In this document: positions 11,601-24,080 of the stretch, piece after piece
How positions within the stretch are numbered: position 1 is the first letter of the stretch
Layout: each line of letters begins with the position of its first letter
Assembly (NCBI RefSeq): GCF_002288925.2
Contig: NW_022098072.1
Coordinates: forward strand, 20,877,489-20,941,488
Direction: 5' to 3'
Length of the DNA stretch: 64,000 bases
Source of the DNA: Delphinapterus leucas
Lineage: Eukaryota > Chordata > Mammalia > Artiodactyla > Monodontidae
The notes under the pieces: model-generated
What the model saw: only the letters and a program-made list of their open reading frames with translations
Databases searched by the model: none
What the model was told of the DNA's origin: nothing
Program-made: the position numbers and the translations under genes

Positions 11601-13116
11601 ATTTTTCCTTCTACTGATAAAGTGTCTGCCAAGGAAATGTCATTGGAACCATCCTTTTTGTTAATAGAGGTATTATTTTATAGGAAGTCCACAAGGCATT
11701 TTGAGGACATAAAATGCCCCATCAATAATATAACTAGAGCAGAAACATTGACTTGAGACTAAAAACCCAAAAGAGGAATTAGAACCATATTGTTCCTTAA
11801 CTTCAGGGGCTGGAGAAGGGAAGGAAGCAGTTTAATTTGAGGGCTATTCCTGATGGGGAATTCGGTCATGTCAGGAAAGTTGCAAGCCAGAGGGAAAATT
11901 TGGTAAAATCAGAAGAGGTTTGTTGTGTGACAATGCTATTACAATGTCTGCGCTCTTCTTGGAGGTGAACTCAGGCAACTGAAATAAGAGCAGGCAGGTC
12001 AAAATGTCAGGTTGCTGAGCTATGAGGACCTGCCCTCGCAAATATGTCGTTTGACTTCTGGTTACTTCTCTCCACGATTCAAGTTGTTTAGGTACCTTGT
12101 AGACTCCAAACAAGGCCATGGTAGCTCACAAACAGGCTGGTCCGTTATCCGTTTGCTGGAGTGTAAGTTGGGACTTACGCTCTTCATTCCACTTCTCTTT
12201 TAAAAGACAGTTTTATGTTTTGTCTTAAGCCACCACAAAACCGAATCTGGAGGTATGTGGTATCTAAATAAAAGGCAGTTAAAATGTCTTTGCTGTCAGA
12301 TGCAAATTCTTCAGTGCCCACACCCCATCGCCCTTACTGCAAAATTGAGGACAAATACCTCGACCCCGAGTTCCAGGATCTCTATGGAAGGCCTCAGTGG
12401 GCCTCTCTGGTTCTTTCTCACTGTTCCCCACATGGAAACAACCACCCTCTTCTTCCGTGAAGCCAGCGCCCATCTTGGCCCCCAAACCAGACCCCGTCCT
12501 CTTCTGCACTCACAGTGCGTGTCCCTTTTCATGGCCCTGCCCTCCTTTTGTCTTGCAGTAGATGCATTTACTTACCTTTCTGCCTACTTCTCCACACAAA
12601 CCGTCTCCCAGACCACACATCGTAGGGCCTCGGAGGGCAAGGACCGTGCTTACTTGTCTTTGCAATCCTGTGAGTGCTGAGAATAAGATCTTGAAATAGT
12701 TAAGAGCTGATAACTATATGTTGGTTAGTGGCGTGTCAGAAATTTTTTATAAGGACATTATAAAGAGAGTTGTACCTCAGTCATCCATGGGAGTTACCTG
12801 TGCTAATTTTTTGAGCCAGAGGCAACAGGAATTCTACAACCTACCAGGTAAGCCCACCTTTCAATTGAATCACTTTCAGAACAAAGCTTTTATTATTTTG
12901 GCAAACTGGAAGACAATGCTTCTGCAAATTTAAACATTTTCTCTAATTTCAACTTTCATAAAGTTACAGAAAAGCTTGTTGACCCTTTATAAACTTGGAG
13001 AGAGATATTAAGTCAGTTTTTTTTTTTTTTAAAACGACTAGTAAGCAATTTGGTCTAAATAGGAAGGAATAAAAAAAAGAAGAAGAAGAAGACTCGGCTT
13101 TGAGATGGGCACATTT
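11601..13116. other. Intergenic stretch, nothing securely recognised
   Basis: Unique sequence. A pyrimidine-rich part at about 12300-12680 has a vague resemblance to an old LINE 3' region (GGGCAAGGACCGTGCTTAC) but is too diverged to assign. The GA-rich run near 13066-13090 is low complexity. Confidence 0.4.
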
Positions 13117-13136
13117 AAAAATTGTTTTCCTACTTA

Positions 13137-13476
13137 GGGACTTCCCTGGTGGTGCAGTGGTTAAGAATCCGCCTGCCAATGTAGGGGACACAGGTTCGAG
13201 CCCTGGTCCGGGAAGATCCCACATGCCACGGAACAACTAAGCCCGTGCGCCACAACTACTGAGCCTGCGCTCTAGAACCCGGGAGACACATCTACTGAAG
13301 CCCGTGGGTCTAGAACCCATGGTCCGCGACAAGAGAAGCCACCGCAATGAGAAGCCCACGTGCCACAACGAAAAGTAGCCCCCGCTCGCCGCAACTAGAG
13401 AAAGCCCGTGTGCAGCAATGAAGACCCAACACAGTCAAAAATTTAAAAATAAATAAATAAGTAAATTTATTTTTTA
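13137..13476 (+). mobile_element. CHR-type SINE, long form
   Basis: Starts GGGACTTCCCTGGTGGTGCAGTG and ends with (AAATA)n-rich text. A perfect 20 bp TSD, AAAAATTGTTTTCCTACTTA, lies at 13117-13136 and 13477-13496. It has the same extra block as the copies at 11256 and 29815. Confidence 0.95.
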
Positions 13477-13496
13477 AAAAATTGTTTTCCTACTTA

Positions 13497-14659
13497 AAAG
13501 CAAGATTCATAGCTTGCTCAATAACTCATTTGATGAAGGATACCAAACAGCTCTAGTTCTTCTTGCCAAATAATGATGCATACTCTGGCTATTAAAAGAG
13601 GCCTTACTTACTTATTTCCCCCACCTTACTCCCAAAAGGAATCGAGTCAGCTTTATACAAATACACACAATATATCAAACTAAGAATAAACAAATAGAGG
13701 TAGGGAAAAAGGAAAATAAAAGATAAAGAAAAGGATAAAGTTAGTTTGTAGAAATGTATGTCAGAAATTTTTGAACTTTTGAGTTTAGATCCGGGTGTCC
13801 TGGGGACCAAAGCAAAGAAAGGAACACAACTGACTGCAAATTTCACAGTGTGTCAAAGCTTAGTTCCTCAGTGTCTGCGTGCCCACCTCTCAGTGGTTTT
13901 CTTCATTTGGGTTAGTTAGTCTGGTGCCTGCCGTGATGGGCCACATGTGTTTGAAACCATGGGATAGAGGGGAGTCCTCAGTTTAGCCTGTGGACCTGCT
14001 GTCTGTAAGCACAATGCCCATTCTTTTCAAGAGTCAACCCAATGAGGGTGAGAAAAATAAGTCAAAAGGAGAAGAACTCATTTCCATGCCAGCATCACAT
14101 GCAGGGTTTTCAGTAGTGATCAAAGTTATGAGAGTTGCCTCCAAAAAGACCCTAGAAAAGTCCAAAGAGGCAAAAGAGTCCTTAACATCTTTTTGACAAT
14201 TAACATTTTCCTCTTCCTGCCCTCCAGAAGCTATGATATTCTCTGGTGCCTAAAGCACCAGCCTGCTTTCCCCAGAGTCCTCTGCCAAGTGCCCTGGCTC
14301 CACAATTGCCTCTCTTCCTTTTCCAAAGGGAAAAAAGAAAGATGACACGCTTCTCTCTCAGATAGCCGTGTAAGTAAAATAATTAATACAATGATGTGCA
14401 TGACTGATATATACGCCACCCAGGAATAGACTGTATTTTTTTAAGAGTGGCTTTTTAACCCACTTAAAACTCGAATTAACTGACTGGAGGGTTGATTGAT
14501 TAATAGATTGTGTGTGTAGAGCAGAGTGAGAGATTTTAAAACGATGACACCTTCTTTATATGTCTTTCATGCCTTTAGTGACCATTTTGTCATCCATCAA
14601 AGACAAAGGATTTAGCAACTTGACCTCCAGCTTCTAAAAACTGACTACTGTTGCCCTAG
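13497..14659. other. Intergenic stretch, nothing recognised
   Basis: AT-rich unique sequence. Frames such as 13990-14196 are open by chance and have no recognisable protein character. Confidence 0.4.
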
Positions 14660-14755
14660 TGATATGTGAGACACACTGGAGTCACTTAAGCAGTTACCTC
14701 ACCAAGCCTCAGTCTTAATTTATAAAGAGGAATAACAGTAGAAGTTACTTTAGGG
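14660..14755 (+). repeat. MIR fragment
   Basis: The order 'gtcacttaagcagttacctcaccaagcctcagt' followed by 'aaagaggaataacagta' follows the MIR pattern of ACTTAACCTCTCTG, CCTCAGTTT and AAATGGGGATAATAA. Confidence 0.6.
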
Positions 14756-15639
14756 AATTTGGACATGAAAGTAATAGGAGTGCTTTTTCTTCCCTCTTTT
14801 GCTATCAGCCACCCTCCCTCCCTCATGCCTTCGACAAATGTAAACCTACTAAACAACTGGTTTCATGCTTGAAATTGTATGTCCTCAAAAGCACTTTCCT
14901 TCCCACCCTGCCTGAAGTTGCACTGTTTCTGGAGAGTATACAGTGTCTGCTCATGTATCATTCCACTGTCCAACTTCCACATATATCTCTCCTATTGGTG
15001 TTGTCTCATAATTAAGGCTATACGCCTGATGGTTGGCTAGTTGTGCCAACGGGTTGGATGTGGAGTACTCACTGCTAACCACTCAGGATTTAGATGGTCC
15101 ATGCCCCACCTGCCCCAAACTGCTTTGTCCTACATCAGTTGCCAATGGAGCAGAATTGTCAGCAGCAACCATCAAGGGATAGCACCTTGTGAATGGATAT
15201 ATATATATATGTATATGTGTATATACATAGATATATGTTCATTCTATGTGCTTTTTTGTATTGAGGTCCAAATTGTGCTTTATTTTGCCCTATGTATAGC
15301 TAGGTTCCAGATATGAGCACCTGGGTAATTTTGAGCTTCTCAATAAACAATTCCCAATATTTTGAATATGTTTTAAAATAATCACCAATAGTGACAGAGT
15401 ACTTTGGTTAGACAAGCCTTCCCAAATAATAACTATAATATTTGGGAAAAGATTTTTAATGAAAATGACTATCAGAAAGCACTGAAGAATAATCAAAAGC
15501 TGAGAGAAGCTAGACAAGAATCTACCATGGTGAGATTTGCTATTTGCAGCAGCTGTCTGCTTTTGATAAGTTCCCAATCTCTGTGCAGCTCAGAGGCAGC
15601 AAAAATCCACAGTCTCACTGGGTCAGTGAGTTAGCTGGC
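14756..15639. other. Intergenic stretch with an AT-rich microsatellite-like run
   Basis: Nothing is recognised except (AT)n/(GTAT)n text at about 15198-15236. The open frames lack protein features. Confidence 0.4.
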
Positions 15640-16580
15640 AGAGTTTGGTATGGGATACCACCACATACCCAACAGAATTGCTAAAATTTAAAAGATTTAT
15701 AAAGCTAAACGTTAGTGAGAATATGGAGTAACTGGAATTCTCATATGTTGATGTATAAAGTTTGATATACGTTGGACTACAAAATGGTACAACCACTTTG
15801 GAAAATGGCTTGACAGTGTCATACAATTAACATAGAGCTACACTTTGACTTAGCAATTCCATTCCTAGGCATTATCCAAGAGAAATGAAAACACACACAC
15901 ACACACTCACACACACATAAACAAAAACAAAAAAACCCGCTTGTACAAGGATGTTCATAGCAGCTTTTTTTTTTTTAACAATAGCCAAAAGCTGGAAGCA
16001 ACTCACTGTCCATCAACCAAATAGTAAGACCTATCTAACAATGGTCCTTCCACTTAAGAACCAGTATTCTCACAATGGGATGCCTCGCAGCAGTAATCGA
16101 GAAGGAATTACTTAACAAAATGGATGACCCTCACAAATATTATGCCGAGTGGAAGAAGGCAGATTGAAAGAGGATGATTCCATTTATGTGCAGTTCTAGA
16201 ACAGGCAAAAATAATCAAAAGCTAAAAAATCAAAACAGTGGCTTATCACTGATTGGGGAATGACTAAGAGGAGACATGAGGGAACTTTCTGAGGAGATGG
16301 GTAAGTTCTGTATTGTGATAGGAGTGGAGGTTATGTGGGAGTGTTTATTTGCCAGTATTACATGGTTAAGATTTGTGTATGTTAATGTGTAGAAATTACC
16401 TAAAAGAATGAACAATAATAGTTGTAACTGAGTGCGGGGGGGCGGGCAGTGGAGATACAGATGAAACAAGAATGGCAGAATATTAATAATTGTTGCAGCT
16501 GGAGGTTGGGTACATGGGGGTTATTTTCTGTTCACTTTGTATGCATTGGAAATTTTCCATAATAGAAGTTTTAAAAAATA
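15640..16580 (+). repeat. Ancient L1M-class LINE 3' region with a (CA)n run
   Basis: The + strand shows typical old L1 3' text in the right order: TGGACTACAAAATGGTACAACC (about 15773), AGCAATTCCATTCCTAGGCAT (about 15853), GATGTTCATAGCAGC (about 15950), CAATAGCCAAAAGCTGGAAGC (about 15981), then a tail with GAAATTTTCCATAATAGAAG (about 16550). A (CA)n run with interruptions lies at 15891-15918. It is heavily diverged and inactive. Confidence 0.8.
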
Positions 16581-17140
16581 TAAGAGCTAAACTATAATTC
16601 CTTTTGACTACAGCAAGACCCACTGAACATTATCCAGCATTTTTAATTAGCTGGAGGTTAAAAATGAGAAATTAAGTGGCTTTCATCATGAACGTGTTTC
16701 TCTTTATTTCTTGGATCATTTTCATTTGTTTCAGTGTTCAAAAATACAAGAGAGGTCATCACTGTAATGCAGTCTCAGTAGTAAACTTTATTTTATTTTA
16801 TTTTTACATCTTTATTGGAGTATAATTGCTTTACAATGGTGTGTCAGTTATACATATACATATGTTCCCATGTCTCTTCCCTCTTGCGTCTCCCTCCCTC
16901 CCACCCTCCCTATCCTACCCTTCTAGGTGGTCACAAAGCACCGAGCTGATCTCCCTGTGCTATGCAGCTGCTTCCCACTAGCTATCTATTTTACGTTTGG
17001 GAGTGTATATATGTCCATGCCACTCTCTCACTTTGTCACAGCTTACCCTTCTCCCTCCCCATATACTCAAGTCCATTCTCTAGTAGGTCTGTGTCTTTAT
17101 TCCTGTCTTACCCCTAGGTTCTTCATGACATTTTTTTTTC

Positions 17141-19619
17141 TTAAATTCCATATATATGTGTTAGCACACAGTATTTGTCTTTCTCTTTCTGACTTACTTC
17201 ACTCTGTATGACAGACTCTAGGTCCATCCACCTCAGTACAAATAGCTCAATTTCGTTTCTTTTTATGGCTGAGTAATATTCCATTGTATATATGTGCCAC
17301 ATCTTCTTTATCCATTCATCTGATGACGGACACTCAGGTTGTTTCCATCTCCTGGCTATTGTAAATAGAGCTGCAATGAACATTTTTGTACATGACTCTT
17401 TTTGAATTATGGTTTTCTCAGGGTATATGCCCAGTAGTGGGATTGCTGGGTCATATGGTAGTTCTATTTGTAGTTTTTTAAGGAACCTCCATACTGTTCT
17501 CCATAGTGGCTGAACCAATTCACATTCCCACCAGCAGTGCAAGAGTGTTCCCTTTTCTCCACACCCTCTCCAGCATTTGTTTCTAGATTTTTTGATGATG
17601 GCCATTCTAACTGGTGTGAGATGATATCTCATTGTAGTTTTGATTTGCATTTCCCTAATGATTAATGATGTTGAGCATTCTTTCATGTGTTTGTTGGCAG
17701 TCTATATATCTTCTTTGGAGAAATGTCTATTTAGGTCTTCTGCCCATTTTTGGATTGGGTTGTTTGTTTTTTTGTTATTGAGCTGCATGAGCTGCTTGTA
17801 AATTTTGGAAATTAATCCTTTGTCAGTTGCTTCATTTGCAAATATTTTCTCCCATTCTGAGGGTTGTCTTTTGGTCTTGTTTATGGTTTCCTTTGCTGTG
17901 CAAAAGCTTTGCAGTTTCATTAGGTCCCATTTGTTTATTTTTGTTTTTATTTCCGTTTCTCTAGGATGTGGGTCAAAAAGGACCTTGCTGTGATTTATGT
18001 CATAGAGTGTTCTGCCTAAGTTTTCCTCTAAGAGTTTGATAGTTTCTGGCCTTACATTTAGGTCTTTAATCCATTTTGAGCTTATTTTTGTGTATGGTAC
18101 TAGGGAGTGATCTAATCTCATACTTTTACATGTACCTGTCTAGTTTTCCAAGCACCACTTATTGAAGAGGCTGTCCTTTCTCCACTGTACATTCCTGCCT
18201 GCTTTATCAAAGATAAGGTGACCATATGTGCATGGGTTTATCTCTGGGCTTTCTATCTTGTTCCATTGATCTATATTTCTGTTTTTGTGTCAGTACCATA
18301 CTGTCTTGATTACTGTAGCTTTGTAGTATAGTCTGAAGTCAGGGAGCCTGATTCCTCCAGCTCCGTTTTTCATTCTCAAGATTGCTTTGGCTATTCGGGG
18401 TCTTTTGTGTTTCCATACAAATTGTGAAATTTTTTGTTCTAGTTCTGTGAAAAATGCCAGTGGTAGTTTGATAGGAATTGCATTGAATCTGTAGATTGCT
18501 TCGGGTAATAGAGTCATTTTCACAATGTTGGTTCTTCCAATCCAAGAACAAGGTATATCTCTCCAACTATTTGTATCATCTTTAATTTCTTTCATCAGTG
18601 TCTTATAATTTTCTGCATACAGGTCTTTTTTCTCCTTAGGTAGGTTTATTCCTAGATATTTTATTCTTTTTGTTGCAACGGTCAAGATTAGGTTGTTTAT
18701 TTGAGATGTTTCCTGTTTCTTAAGGTAGGATTGTATTGCTATAAACTTCCCTCTTAGAACTGCTTTTGCTGCATCCCATAGGTTTTGGGTCATCATGTCT
18801 CCATTGTCATTTGTTTCTAGGTATTTTTTGATTTCCTCTTTGATTTTTTCAGTGATCACTTCGTTATTAAGTAGTATATTGTTTAGCCTCCATGTGTTTG
18901 TATTTTTTACAGATCTTTTCCTGTAATTGATATCTAGTCTCATAGCGTTGTGGTCAGAAAAGATACTTGATACGATTTCAATTTTCTTAAATTTACCAAG
19001 GCTTGATTTGTGACCCAAGATATGATCTATCCTGGAGAATGTTCCATGAGCACTTGAGAAAAATATGCATTCTGTTGTTTTTGGATGGAATGTCCTATAA
19101 ATATCAATTAAGTCCATCTTGTTTAATGTATCATTTAAAACTTGTGTTTCCTTATTTATTTTCATTTTGAATGATCTGTCCATTGGTGAAAGTGGAGTGT
19201 TAAAGTCCCCTACTATGAATGTGTTACTGTCGATTTCCCCTTTTATGCCTTATGAATTGAGGTGCTCCTATGTTGGGTGCATACATATTTACAATGTTTA
19301 TATCTTCTTGGATCGATCCCTTGATCATTATGTAGTGTCCTTCTTTGTCTCTTCTAATAGTCTTTATTTTAAAGTCTATTTTGTCTGATATGAGAATTGC
19401 TACTCCAGCTTTCTTTTGGTTTCCATTTGCATGGAATATCTTTTTCCATCCCCTCACTTTCAGTCTGTATGTGTCTCTAGGTCTGAAGTGGGTCTCTTGT
19501 AGACAGCATATATATGGGTCTTGTTTTTGTATCCATTCAGCCAGTCTGTGTCTTTTGGTGCGAGCATTTAATCCATTTATATTTATGGTAATTATCGATA
19601 TGTATGTTCCTATTCCCAT
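17141..19619 (-). pseudogene. L1 ORF2 relic lacking the reverse-transcriptase core
   Basis: The start at 19619 reads MGIGTYISIITININGLNAR, the usual ORF2 N-terminus. The endonuclease keeps QETHFRPRD and the SDHNAMRLD segment. A frameshift near 19240 separates the first 130 codons from the rest. At about 18683 the text jumps from codons before the reverse transcriptase (SQINNLIL) directly to codons after it ([14 protein letters not shown]), and the frame stays open across the join (open frame 18290-19183). The FADD catalytic motif is therefore gone. C-terminal parts at 17702-18121 and 17141-17686 end in the usual [13 protein letters not shown] text. The protein cannot reverse transcribe. Confidence 0.9.
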
Positions 19620-19771
19620 TTTCTTAATTGTTTTGGGTTTGTTATTATAGGTCTTTTCCTTCTCTTGTGTTTCTTGCCTAGAGAAGATCCTTTAGCATTT
19701 GTTGTAAAGCTGGTTTGGTGGTGCTGAACTCTCTCAGCTTTTCCTTGTCTGTAAAGGTTTTAATTTCTCCA

Positions 19772-20572
19772 TCAAATCTGAATGAGGTCCTTGCTGGGTA
19801 AAGTAATCTTGGTTGCAGATTTTTTCTCCTTCATCACTTTAAATATGTCCTGCCAGTCCCTTCTGGCTTGCAGAGTTTCTGCTGAAAGGTCAGCGGTTAA
19901 CCTTATGGGGATTCCCTTGTGTGTTATTTGTTGTTTTTTCCTTGCTGCTTTTAATATGTTTTCTTTGTATTTAATTTTTGACAGTTTGATTAATATGTGT
20001 CTTGGCGTGTTTCTCCTTGGATTTATCCTGTATGGGACTCTCTGTGCTTCCTGGACTTGATTAACTATTTCCTTTTCCATATTAGGGAAGTTTTCAACTA
20101 TAATCTCTTCAAATATTTTCTCAGTCCCTTTCTTTTTCTTTTTGTCTTCTGGAACCCCTATAATTCGAATGTTGGTGCATTTAATGTTGTTCCAGAGGTC
20201 TCTGTGACTGTCCTCAGTTCTTTTCATTCTTTTTTCTTTATTCTGCCCTGCAGTAGTTATTTCCACTATTTTATCTTCCAGGTCACTTATCCGTTCTTCT
20301 GCCTCAGTTATTCTGCTATTGATCCCTTCTAGAGTATTTTTAATTTCATTTATTGTGTTGTTCATCATTGCTTGTTTCATCTTTAGTTCTTCTAGGTCCT
20401 TGTTAAATGTTTCTTGCATTTTCTCTATTCTATTTCCAAGATTTTGGATCATCTTTACTATTGTTATTCTGAATTCTTTTTCAGGTAGACTGCCTATTTC
20501 CTCTTCATTTGTTAGGTGTGGTGGGTTTTTATGTTGCTCCTTCATCTGCTGTGTGTTTTTCTGTCTTCTCAT
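19772..20572 (-). pseudogene. L1 ORF1, largely intact frame
   Basis: An open frame of 266 codons starts MRRQKNTQQMKEQHKNPP. It shows the coiled coil (about residues 55-125, ITEAEERISDLEDKIVE), the RNA-recognition part beginning IRIIGVPEDKKKKKGTEKIF, and C-terminal text HILIKLSKIKYKENILKAAR and RLTADLSAETLQARRDWQ. The normal C-terminus is lost: after ...LPSKDLIQI the frame ends, while homologous text continues in another frame to about 19680. It is an RNA chaperone relic and not a host gene. Confidence 0.85.
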
Positions 20573-20837
20573 TTTGCTTATCGTACTGTGTTTGGGGTCT
20601 CCTTTTTGCAGGCTGCATGTTCAACTTTGGGGCTTCCTTCAAATGGTAGGATAGAAACAGGACACCTATCCAGCACACAGGTCAATGAATCAGTCTGCAC
20701 ACATCAACATCTGCTTCCTTTTTGACATTCCTTCACTAGTCAAGGTCGTTTTAATTGTTGCTAGCAAAAACTTGCACGCCCTCCAAGCCGCACTCAGCCT
20801 AAACATGACGAATGCCGGAGCCCAGTAGTAAACTTTA

Positions 20838-22149
20838 TAACTAACATTTCTGCAGACAGCAGACTAAAGAATTCTAATTTTATGAGAAAATTCACAAGTG
20901 TTCATGGTAGCAAGTTGTGTGAGCATATAATTTGATAAATCCAAAACATTCAGTTGTCTAATTTTTAAAAAATTCTACTGAACTATACACTTTAAAATGG
21001 TTAGAATACTATGTGTATTTTACCACAATAAAAAATTTACGTAAGAAAAATGTTCCAGATGAAGAGATAAAATGGTTTTCTTTTTCCTCCACATACTCAA
21101 TATTTATTTCTCTTGCCCTTGGATGTCACATGTTACTCAGTATCACAGTTCCTGGAAATAAAATAGTTTAAAAAATATTTCCAATAATTGTCTTCAAGTT
21201 TCCAACAAGCAAAGATCCAGGATTCCAGTATTCACTGAAATTTATAAACAGAAATGCTTCATGAACAGTTGCGTCATCTGTAAACTTCTTGATGAGTTTA
21301 ATTTTAGCAGCTTGTTTTATATCAGCCTTTTTATTTCATAATATAAAACCCCAATTTTGGGGTGGGGGGACAGAAGGAGAAGAAATAGTATGGCTTTCAT
21401 GCATAAAGAACATTTCAGTATAAATTCACTGAAGCAATCCTTACAGAAAGAGGCGGCATTGTAGAACCAGCTTTTCGTAATGTTTTAATTCGGATTTTCT
21501 TCAAGTGTATAAGCTTTCACACCCGGAATGTCTCTGGCTGGGCTACTGCAGTGGTTTTGAAATCTCTGTTTCCTGGGAACTCAGTGGTTTTAGAGACAGA
21601 ACAGATATTCCTCCAGGGTAGCTTTGGGCAACCAGGCAGCAGGAACAACTCAGCAGTCCTGGCCAGGGAGTAGGGCTGGAGTGAGAGGTTTTTGGAATGA
21701 ATGAATACCTACTACTACTTTCCGTCGTTGAGTCATTTGGTCGGAGAGATCAAGTCTTGAGAGAAAGAGTCTGATTGCCTGCGCTTAGGCCTGAGCCTGC
21801 CCCTGGCTGTCGGAGTGAGAGGGGATGCGGGTGGGGTTGTGACAGGAGGTTTCTGCCAGAAGGAACCTCCAGGAACTCCTTCAGCCTTCTCAGTGTCAGG
21901 ACAGAGTGTCTTCAATTACTGGAGGAAATGAAATTCACAAAAGGAAATAGGATGTTGTTGCAGTCGGGGTATGGATGGGTCCACTTCTGAGAGGAAAAGC
22001 TCTTCAGAAGGGACTTTCCTAATATGGCCACATGTTACCCACCCATTTCATTTTCATGGATACATCCTCAGGCTCCTCCAGTACAAGAAGATGACCATGC
22101 CTATGTTCCCACTCATTCTCAATCATCCTTGCAATACTGGACAGAGTGG
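20838..22149. other. Intergenic stretch with one old L1 tail
   Basis: An old L1 3' tail on the + strand is visible at about 20975-21050 (ACTATACACTTTAAAATGGTTAG, then ACCACAATAAAAAATTTACG). The rest is unique and I recognise nothing in it. Confidence 0.5.
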
Positions 22150-22640
22150 GTAGATCGGGATACTTTGGGCTGCAAGGAAAACCTCAACTGACTCAGACAA
22201 GACAAAAAAGTATTATTTCACATAGCAAGTAGTCCTGAGATAGGATGGGTTGAGTCAGTGGCTAAGCAATGTTATCAAGGATCCACATGAATTCCATCTT
22301 TCTGCTCTGCCATTTTAAGTGTGTCAGTCACTGGATGGTGGTGGCAGCTCCAGAGTTCAAATCCCCACACACTATCCAGAGGCAGAACAAAGGGATTACT
22401 GTGTCCTTGTGTCTCTCCGTAAGAGCTAAGAAACCTTTCTCAGAAGACCCTCAGCAGATGTCTTTTCATGCCTCATTGGTCAGAATTGGGTCACACAACT
22501 TTTTTGGCCAGTTACCATGAAGGAAAATGGCATTTCCACAACTGGCTTAATCGAGATAGCTGGGAATGGGGCCAGCCTGCCCCAGAGCTCATGGCCAAAA
22601 AAAGTAAAATGGACAACTAGACAAAGTTGGGTTAAGTTTT
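22150..22640. repeat. Ancient interspersed repeat, family not assigned
   Basis: Text such as TATTATTTCACATAGCAAG, CTTTCTGCTCTGCCATTTTAAG, 'cattggtcagaattgggtcacac' and 'aactggcttaatcgagat' follows a wording I recognise from many mammalian copies. I cannot name the family with confidence. Confidence 0.45.
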
Positions 22641-23559
22641 GTGGACACATCACCTTTGTGGCTCCCTATATTTGAGAAATTTCCCACATGATGAGTCCCA
22701 GATGGAAGCAGAACTCACCTTCCCAGTTGGTAGGTAAGTTTGGGTACAGGTATGTTACCTGAACTCCACCAACCAGATACACCTGCACAAGACTTGGATT
22801 TAGAACCGAGCAAAGTGAGGGACCAGATGCCAGGCAGATTCCTTTTTCCAGTGAAGCTGGAGGAGCATTTCAGATAGACAATGCAGTTTTCTGAAACAGC
22901 TGAGTGGTAACATCTCGTGCATTGCATCCACGTTATAGGTGGCAATGGCCACGGGTCTCCACTGGAGCAATCTGGTGGTATAATTTGGGTATTGTTCCAG
23001 GTTATATAGTCTTCAAGCCTGATTTTCCAGCCCTCCTGGGGATTCTGTGAGCTCCCTGTGTCCTTAAAGAAACTCCTTTCTAGCTTAAACTAGCTTGAGT
23101 TGGTGCTGTTGTTTATTACCAGGAACTCTGCAAGGAAGAAGTGAAGAATAGCTGTTGGGTAGGCAAAACCATGTCTACTCCAGCAGGGGATCAGTAGGTA
23201 GTCAGCACTGCAAACCACCAGGGGGCTGTATTCTGTGGGGTGCACCCCACTTATGATGCCCTGCTGCTGAACCTGGCTCCCTTTCTCCATTGTCCTCCTT
23301 GAGATAACTCAAGGATTACTACCTTTTTCTGGAAATCTGCTCTTACTGCCTCTCTTTTTAAGCAGTTCCAAATGGCTTCATACCCTGAGAATTTTCCCCC
23401 TTGGCCTAATGGGTAGGTGTAACTTAATACTGTGTGGAAGAAACCACAGACCAGTCTAGCCAAGTCAAGCCAAGCATAAATAAAACGGTTAAAAAAAAGA
23501 GACGTTGTATATGTATGATTCTGTATCCTCTTACAAATAACTAGAAGGTAATGAACCTT
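22641..23559. other. Intergenic stretch, nothing recognised
   Basis: Unique sequence with short chance frames on both strands. Confidence 0.4.
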
Positions 23560-24080
23560 CCTTGCAATTTATTTAACATTTTTATTAAACAAACAAATAA
23601 ATTTATGGTAACATTAGTGAAACTTTCAACAACAGAAGGAAAAACTGTACTTATAATTCTGCCCCTCCTGCTGCCTTGTGCCTCTTAACACTATTATTTG
23701 CATATACCAATGCCTTTCATTAAGTGGGTATAACATATCTTACCTAACCACCAACTACACTCACTAGATATTTAGGAGGCTTCCAAGCTTACAGACTTTT
23801 TTCTATTAATTTTGCATTAAGCAGGTGCAAAACATTGTTCTTCCTCTGAATAATGCAAATCACTGAATCAGATAAACATTTTGAATGGCTTTGCCTGGCA
23901 CTGCTGTTTTGCATTGCCATCATCAGTGTACATGTGGACCCGTTTTGCTACACCATCTCCAGCAACGAGTGTGTTTAAAATATCTTATTAATTTAATAGA
24001 AGCAAAATGCAACCTTATTGCTCTTTTATTTCATATATTTTAATTATTATTGAGATTTTTCTACGATTCTGATCGTGAAG
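23560..24080 (-). repeat. Probable ancient L1 3' fragment
   Basis: The + strand text has the order of an antisense old L1: TTTTCTATTAATTTTGCATTAAGCAG near 23800, GCATTGCCATCATCAGTGTACATGTGGACC near 23912 and CACCATCTCCAGCAACGAGTGTG near 23951. These mirror the usual 'cattcccaccagcaatgtat...ctccacatcctcaccaacac' block. It is highly diverged. Confidence 0.45.

Larger units (their letters stand above)
16791..20822 (-). mobile_element. Nearly full-length L1 LINE with an internal deletion
   Basis: A complete insertion of about 4.0 kb reads on the minus strand. A perfect 15 bp TSD, CAGTAGTAAACTTTA, flanks it at 16776-16790 and 20823-20837. From its 5' end (20822) come about 250 bp of 5' UTR, ORF1 (20572 to about 19772), ORF2 (from 19619), a 3' UTR (to about 16800) and a short A-rich tail seen as TTTTATTTTATTTT. 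About 1.3 kb of ORF2 is missing at about 18683 compared with the L1 at 1-4540. The clean TSD and well-preserved ORF1 suggest a fairly recent insertion. The remaining stops and frameshifts make it inactive. Confidence 0.95.

Noticed and set aside
13137..13210. tRNA-like A and B boxes in the SINEs (for example GGTTCGAGCCC)
   Set aside because: They belong to tRNA-derived SINE heads followed by a tRNA-unrelated body, with TSDs, so they are not tRNA genes.
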